A stretch of 64,000 nt of DNA from Parelaphostrongylus tenuis. Lineage: Eukaryota; Nematoda; Chromadorea; Rhabditida; Metastrongylidae. The DNA lies in assembly GCA_019055375.1 (NCBI GenBank), contig JAHQIW010001971.1:62001-126000 (forward strand), in the 5' to 3' direction. Below are positions 57,501-64,000 of this stretch, one piece after another (within the stretch, counting starts at the first letter, position 1; the number at the start of each line of letters is the position of its first letter). A program made the translations under genes and the position numbers. The notes beneath the pieces were generated by a model. The model saw only the letters and a program-made list of their open reading frames with translations. It was not told where the DNA came from and did no database searches.

Positions 57501-58299
57501 AAAAAGCGAAAGGCAGATGGGCCGCTTATCTGATATGAAGCAAGGATGACAGATAGGCAAAAAGAAAAGTGGATTAGATTCTAGGAGAATTCAAGCGCTT
57601 TCATGGAAGTTCACACAAATTAGGGGCAGACGTGTTGGTGGCTAACGTCAACCATCTGCATTTGCAGGTGGCACTTTTTGTTTGTACTCAGGGAATTGGC
57701 CTCGCGTAAGTCACCTTGTCCGAAGGTGACCACCACCACGACGACATTTACGCGAGAAAGAAAAGATTGGAAGCTATGTTGGAGGCCGTACTACCAGTGA
57801 AGACGCGTTGTTCAAGTATTACTTATCATATAAGTAAGATATGCATAACTCTGAACGGTAGATGGAATGGAACCAGCATTTTACCCTTTCCGAAAGCGCG
57901 TGCTAATTATCGCCCAAAAAGTGATGACAGAACAGGAACGCCGGTCGTGCGATAGTTAACGCGCCTCCGGAGAAAGTGAAATGTGGGCTTTAGTCCCGTT
58001 CGATGTTCAAAGTATTGCATATCACTCAACATTATTAGATGTATCTTTGTGACCTCAGTCTACCGCTAATGCTTTTGATAAAAGGAAATCTTGGCATCAG
58101 TGAGTTGTTATATTGTGATTTTTTTTATGAAAAGTTAGTCCATAAATATCATAAGTTTCGTATGGCTGTCTAAAAAGAACAATTAACACTCAACATGAGA
58201 CATAATCATTCATTCATGAGCATTCAAACCTTCACATCCTTAAATGCCTTCTTATTACATCTTTCCATAAATTTTGGCACTAGAGGTGGAAGGAGGGGC
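57501..58299. other. No recognisable gene; possible decayed tRNA-like fragment at 57940-58010
   Basis: At 57943-58003 there is GCGATAGTTAACGCGCCTCC followed by a poor B box, which could be a SINE relic. The frame 57716-57955 is unrecognised. Confidence 0.3.
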
Positions 58300-58935
58300 G
58301 CTGTAATTTACACTTCACTCATGCACAGATAAGCAAACGCAATAACATTGCTCAAAAACTGCTCTCTCGCGCTCCATTTCTGGCCAAGGTCATCACCATG
58401 GATAAAATTTTGATCTTTTTCAAGAGCCATCTCGGTCGAAATTAATGATGCTAGGCCAATGAGGAACTTCAACTTCACGCCCATATCAGTTCGCGCCAAA
58501 GGCCATGTTCACCATCTTTTGGGACAATACCTAGCCAATTACTTGCTGCGAGCCCAAGAGACGATCAACTCCAAGCGCTACCTTGAGCACTTGGATAGGT
58601 GCAACGGGCCTTGTCACCTAAACGTCGCCACAATCTCATTCTTTTTTAAGGTAACTCAATGCTGCATGTCACTATATTGACAAAGAGGAAGTTGACCAAA
58701 CTGAGTTGGGCGTTGCTGGATTATCCGCAGTAGAGTCCTGACTCGTCACCGTCTGACTATTACTTCTTCCAATCGCTGGAGCACTTCTTGAGCAAAAAGA
58801 AGCTGTGAGACATTAATCAATTCCTTCGTGGATTGACAACTCTCTTTGAATCCAAGGATGACGAGTTCTATGAGCGCGGAATTGACTTGCTGCTAGAGAT
58901 TGCAGAAATGCGTGCAAGTTTCTGGCCCATACTCT
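58300..58935 (+). pseudogene. mariner transposase catalytic-domain relic
   Basis: Plus-strand frames with stops and frameshifts give LAPFLAKVITMDKILIFFKS (first aspartate block), then GHVHHLLGQYLANYLLRAQ, TINSKRYLEHLDRCNGPCHL (middle of the catalytic domain), then YYFFQSLEHFLSKKKL and DDEFYERGIDLLLEIAEM (C terminus). It is a decayed C-terminal two thirds of a mariner transposase. It is separated from the N-terminal copy at 56985-57500 by about 800 bp of unrelated sequence, so the two may or may not be parts of one insertion. Confidence 0.7.
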
Positions 58936-60079
58936 GAATTATGATGTTGAAAATTCGGATTACTTCTAATAGACAAATTTGGTGTTCAATTCTTCAACGC
59001 AAAAACTTTTGGGAAGACTTAATAGCTTCTGTTTCCTCCTCCAAATAGCGAGCAAAATCAGTAATGATAATATTTCTCCTTTGATTATATAGCTCATGAA
59101 GCATAGAGTGAATGTTATCGTAAGATGCGTAGCGGAGGAGAACACCTCGGGCAGACGGCGCATGTGAAGAAAGAGCTTAAAAGTCGTTAGAAGCAAGCCG
59201 GCTTACTCACAGAAGGACCTGACAAGGACGCACAAAGGAGAACCTTATCGGATTAGAAGTAAAAGCAAAGGTGTTTATTTTAAAAGTATGATGTTATCTA
59301 ATTCAATATTAAGCTTACTGAGCACCCCTCGTTAAGGGAAGAACCAAAATAGAATTCAAGTTGGGTACGTTTCCGTTATTCGCTTTCTGTGTCGACCATT
59401 ATAAATAAAACATGCTTCCTATTCTTCTTCTAAAGCTTCAGTAGCTATTAAATAGCCTATGAAGTGAGTTCTGATGCAGTACTTCATTTCCCGATAGGTC
59501 TCTTCATTGTAGTGTAACAGTGAAAATGATTATTTGTTTCATACTCTGGTATTTTGTGCTGTAAAGAGCTATTTACCTAGACTTTCAGCAGTTATTCAAT
59601 AGCTCAAATTTCAACGATTCCAACGGCGTATTTAGTTGCTCGAAAGAACTTCTAAATGTGGTGTAGCAGCCAAATGAAGATTGGATTTCTCTCACGACGC
59701 GCACTTCTTTCCCCTGTACGTGGGTGTGGGATCCGCAATATTGGAAACCACAGCGCTTTCTGTGATGAGGCGATTATTTACGGATTTCAGTCCTCTTTTA
59801 GCTGTTACTTCGCCTAAAAAGCACTTTTTGGAAGTTAAGTATATCATTAAAATCATCGAATTTTAAGCCATTGAATGATTACTAGAAGTATATGTTAACA
59901 ATCTCTCCAGCGGAAAATACTTGAATGTGGAACATAATTATTCTGCTGTAACAGGGTAATAAAAAGGTACTTTAGTAAACAAGCATACCGCTGAATTACT
60001 CGGAACTCAGGCTATCAACTGGTTATCAAAGCTTGAAAAAATCACGGAACTCATGTTCCATTCCGTTAGAGGCGATAAA
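58936..60079. other. No recognisable gene
   Basis: Frames 58966-59196 minus and 59681-59866 plus are unrecognised. Confidence 0.4.
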
Positions 60080-60160
60080 TAAAGGAACGACCCCTTTCGC
60101 TGGACAAGAAATTTTCAAGGAGTGTTAGCATTCACTCGAAAGCTTAGCTCTCTGGCTACT
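60080..60160 (+). repeat. Unclassified interspersed repeat (pair with 29733-29822)
   Basis: Shares CGCTGGACAAGAA, a TTAGCATTC segment and CGAAAGCTTAGCTCT with the 29.7-kb copy. Confidence 0.5.
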
Positions 60161-63100
60161 GTATTACTAACCTTTTCCGACAACATATCTTTATAACACA
60201 GTAATACTCAAAATAAAGTGATGATTTACATCGACAGCGCAATTTACTATTACTCCATGGGAAGCGCGAGAAGTATGTCAACATGTAGAGGAAATCTTGT
60301 ATTATCAGAGGCATACGTTTCAATTGAAGTTTCTTTGAAGCACAAAAAAAGTTTATAATCAAATGACAAGAGTCACATTCAACATTTGACGCGCTAGTGT
60401 ATCTCGATCAATCATTGTCGAGCCACTGCATCGAACCTACAGCTACCAGACAACCCGACCGTAGATTGGGCTGTGAGCAAACACTTCGAATATGTGAAAC
60501 TTGATCTTATGTTTTCTGTTACACTTTAGTGAATCAGTCTTTCCAGTTTTAAAGCCTAACGTTGCAATCGCGGAAATATATGCTCTCGAACGGTAAGTAA
60601 TGGCCTAATCTATAAGCTTTGTTCTGCGCTGCGTGAACTATGTGCGTGTGAAGCATAAATGTTTTCCGTTTGCTCAAGCACTATAGAAGAGCTTTCTCGA
60701 ACAGATTCAAGCTTTCAAATTATTACTGAAAGTGCAATGAAAAACCTTTATCCAGTGAAAGAGTTTCTTCACTTGTTGCTATCCAGCAGAAAGGAACCAG
60801 AACGCATTTTGACTAAAAGTTTGAAACAGGATGCAGGTTTCAAAAAAGCACTCAATTTGCAACCAACGGGATCAAAATGGCAACGAGCTGAAGATGTTCA
60901 ATGACAAATTTTGGCAGAGAATGTTTTATCATTCTGCTGAAGATATTGCAAAGCAAGTCATCTCATGCGCGGCGCCTCGCTACATGATGTTCACTCAAGA
61001 ACGCTACTCTACAAAAGTGAGTTAGATGTGTCTATAATACCTATGCGTCTTTTTAAATTCAAGAACTATCTAAACAAAAAAATCGATCTGCGAATCTCCT
61101 TAATGAAGATTCTCCAAAATTCATTTTTCAGTTTTACCATTCTAATACTTTAGCGCCATTAATTCCAAAGAACTTTCTTGTTTCACCTTCTCCCGGTTCA
61201 GGCGGATCTGTTCCCTGGAACAATCACTCGATCAATGACAGATGCACAATAGCAATCTGAATCTGGCCACCATGCCATTTACAATTCCTTTAAGTATTGA
61301 TAGAATATTCAGGCTAAATCACAAAGAGAAAATTACTCCACCAAAACCACTGTGGCAATTTCAATAGGAATAATGTAAGTGTTGTGGGACACTCAATAAG
61401 AGAGTGGCAACTCACCTCATCGACCTGCCTACTTATCCTCTTCGTGATGCGCGTCTCTGAAGTAATCGCAAAGACTGTTTCGAAACATAAACACAATTTT
61501 TCGTAGTCGTTTAAAACTTGAACGTAGGGAAAACATCACCCACGATTTTGAAGATGTTCCGTCATACAGTGGAGCACAGCTTCCTCACTAATTCCACTTT
61601 CGAGCCAAAGTTTCTAAAAACGCAACCATTACGATGTAAAGCGAATTATGCTTCAAATTAACACTTTGAGTACAACGGGCCCACAACGCTAGCCCATCGT
61701 CTCAGTCACACGGCGAGAGCACTCCATAGTGCCGAGTGGTTAAAGACGCCAACGAGGATAAAATTGCCGTTTTCGATTTCTTTCTACGACGCTCCACAGA
61801 TACTTTTGGTGCTTTTTCTGGTGTCAGTTAGTAGTGAAACTTTTTGTCAGACGTGATTATTGCAAAGAAACACATCTAGTTGTCCTACAGATCACTACTT
61901 CTTGATACTATGCGTAGATTCACGAGGTAACAACGAAACCTACACACAGGTTGTGAAACTAACTGCATCCACTTCTATGTAAGTTCTGCTGAAACGCCGT
62001 ACACTGTAGAAAAAATGTTTTCGAATCCGATCTTTACAACATCGCCTGCAGTATTACGAAAAAGTTGCATATGCGCTATTTTCTCAGAGATTTACGTTCC
62101 GAACCATGAAATAGCAAAATGTTAGACTTTCCGTTTTTAATCAAGTTATTGAGGAGCCTCCAATACCAATCGACTCCAAGGAAACTGGTGTGAAGCATTA
62201 TATAAGGAGATAGAATCAGCAACATTCTTCCCAAAGGCAGCATCGACAACCACTAGGTACCATGGGCCGCTTACCTTTCGTGTGCGAGGCGGAATTAGTG
62301 GGATCTGTCGTATTCGAATGGGTTAACAAGAACGAATCTTTTATTTATACAAGTGGCATCACGAACGATACAAGAGAGTTCTGTAATGTTGAGCTATTTT
62401 TTCGATTTCGTTAGCCATGAAGTTTGCAAAAATTCTATAGAATTTTTAGGGAAATTGCTAGTTTCTGCGAACAAGTGAACTTCACCTTAAGGAAATTGAA
62501 GTTTATGTTGCAGTTGTCAAAGTTGCAATAGCACTTCACGGGACTTCCTTCGATGCATCTGCTTCCATACTGTAACTGTGCAAATTTTCAATTCATGTGA
62601 ATGCAGCTCCTCTTTTTGTAAAACTATACAGCATTGATAAACATGGATGGCACAATGTAAAAATTTTACAAAATTATTATAGATATATATCCAATATGTG
62701 TTAGTTTGAGCGAGTTATATGCCGATATGTGCCTGTCAGACCAAATCCCTCAAATGTTGGTTGCTAACACCTCCGATGCATTATGTCATAGAAAGGGGGG
62801 AAGCGGTGGCATTGGTCGTGCAACGGCAGCTCGCTCTACGGTAAAGGTGAAACGCGGGTTCAGTGACCGGCTGGTCTAATGTTCTGCGTACCAGTCGGCA
62901 TATTTCTATATAAACTGCGGTGTTGAACATTGCACCACTATGATATAGCGATCTCATGAATGGCTGTGCCTGATAGTTTGGTGCTCGTGATTAGCTTATA
63001 TAACAACGAAACAACTAAGTTTCTCCAAAAGGCTCAAGCATCGCTATCTTGCGCTGGGCTTTCTACAAGAATATTGCTTAGAAGAAATTCTTCAATGTAA

Positions 63101-64000
63101 AGACATATCTTCAGCAGTGATTAATTAACAGTTTTCATGGAACGAATAGTGTTTGCTACTTTGGATTCGATCCGATGCGGCGAAGAACGCCCAAATCGCG
63201 AGAACAATTATTAGAGAATCACCGACTTCGTCAACGGTTGCTCTGAGGAAAGCGAAGAAGTCTTTATCAACCTTATTTCCTCAATAAGCTAGAGGTCTAC
63301 TGATTATGCTGCGGCTCAATGAAAGTGTGGGTAGATCCTGAGCGTTAGTTATTCGCTCTACGAAATCAACGTACCGTTCCTTTCGAAGGGTAATTGCCGT
63401 GCTCCTCCAGGCTGTACTCATCAGGTTTGTTGAAGTCACATGGATACGCTCTGTACAGACACAAGGCGTCTTGCTAAAAATTGGTCACGTTTTGCTAGAT
63501 TTTAAAACTCGTCAAGCATTTTCTACTCTACGACATCTTCGATTTGAGTCTATATTGATGGCGTTAGACACAGTGTGCACTCCGACTGGGAGAACTGAGA
63601 AGAGTTTTTTATCTAACTTTATTGTTTATTTTATTTAATCCACCAAGACAATTTTATGCACGCATACCACCACTTTTACAATCGCTCTGTTTCCTCGTAC
63701 TCACTTTCCGTAATGTTTGTCGAATAATTCACATGTTAGTTAGGCTACTGCTGGGGAATCTTATTTTCTTTATGAATATTGTGGAGGTTGCTTGAGACGA
63801 TTCTCTTTGCAACCATAGAGGTAGTCAACATAGGGTTTTCGCTGATTGACTGCAAGAGTATTGGGGAAGAGATCGAACTAGAACATTGCTCACAAGCTTG
63901 TTTCCTAATAGATCGCATCACTAACCACTCGCCATTGTAGCCTTGGAAAGAGAATTACCGTGATCGTAAAGGGTATACTTACCTTTGATGAAAGACGTGT
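60161..64000. other. No recognisable gene
   Basis: Frames 60659-60904, 60831-61025, 61314-61496 and 63399-63638 have no recognisable product. Weak tRNA-like text occurs at 61728-61790 (GTGCCGAGTGGTTAAAGACG, with a poor B box TTTTCGATTTC) and near 62815-62870; either could be a decayed SINE head. Otherwise nothing recognised. Confidence 0.35.

Overview
The window looks like gene-poor, AT-rich DNA from an invertebrate animal. A nematode is my best guess, based on the Penelope-like, mariner and tRNA-derived repeat mix, but this is inference and no host gene fixes it. I find no convincing host protein gene: beyond one large retroelement, the open frames are short and scattered, and most are antisense to or inside decayed transposons. 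I could not see a real tRNA, rRNA or CRISPR locus.

The most striking feature is the recurrence of hammerhead ribozymes (HHRs) in several unrelated-looking repeat families. (1) At 8795-10062 a tandem array of 283-bp units on the minus strand carries one HHR per unit (9163-9210, 9446-9493, 9729-9776, with decayed edge copies at 8880-8927 and 10012-10059). It abuts an inverted plus-strand copy at 10062-10208. Decayed single copies lie at 10.7, 27.6 and 29.6 kb. This is the architecture of metazoan retrozymes. (2) At 49948-53336 a nearly intact Penelope-like element (PLE) has identical 227-bp terminal repeats, each with a minimalist HHR, around a telomerase-like reverse transcriptase and a GIY-YIG endonuclease in an overlapping +1 frame. 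(3) Leader fragments of a second PLE family lie at 23.4, 41.9, 42.3 and 46.8 kb, and a third at 13.3 kb; several still end in the start of the same ORF (Met-Pro-Arg-Phe/Leu). (4) At 55.04-55.37 kb two HHRs of another type form an inverted pair. (5) HHR remnants of a further type lie at 22.25 and 37.5 kb.

Other repeats: a tRNA-derived SINE family (1.05, 4.8, 36.4, 45.9 kb); foldback elements with tRNA-like modules at their outer ends (35.9-36.3, 46.16-46.69 kb, with relatives at 23.9 and 53.5 kb); and mariner transposase relics (3.5, 7.8, 10.3, 48.5, 55.9, 57.1, 58.3 kb), several reduced to the N-terminal helix-turn-helix region joined to the 3' end. A 1.5-kb island of strong G bias lies at 19.63-21.13 kb, and a TA microsatellite at 39.08-39.25 kb.

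Layout: 0-8.7 kb, SINEs and mariner relics; 8.8-10.85 kb, the HHR satellite and its relics; 11-35.8 kb, mostly unrecognised sequence with scattered PLE and retrozyme relics and the G-rich island; 35.9-49 kb, dense foldbacks, SINEs and PLE leaders; 49.9-53.3 kb, the PLE; 53.4-59 kb, more foldbacks, the inverted HHR pair and mariner relics; 59-64 kb, nothing recognisable beyond one short repeat. The likely functional link, an inference, is that PLE-type reverse transcriptases supply mobility to small HHR-bearing non-autonomous RNAs.
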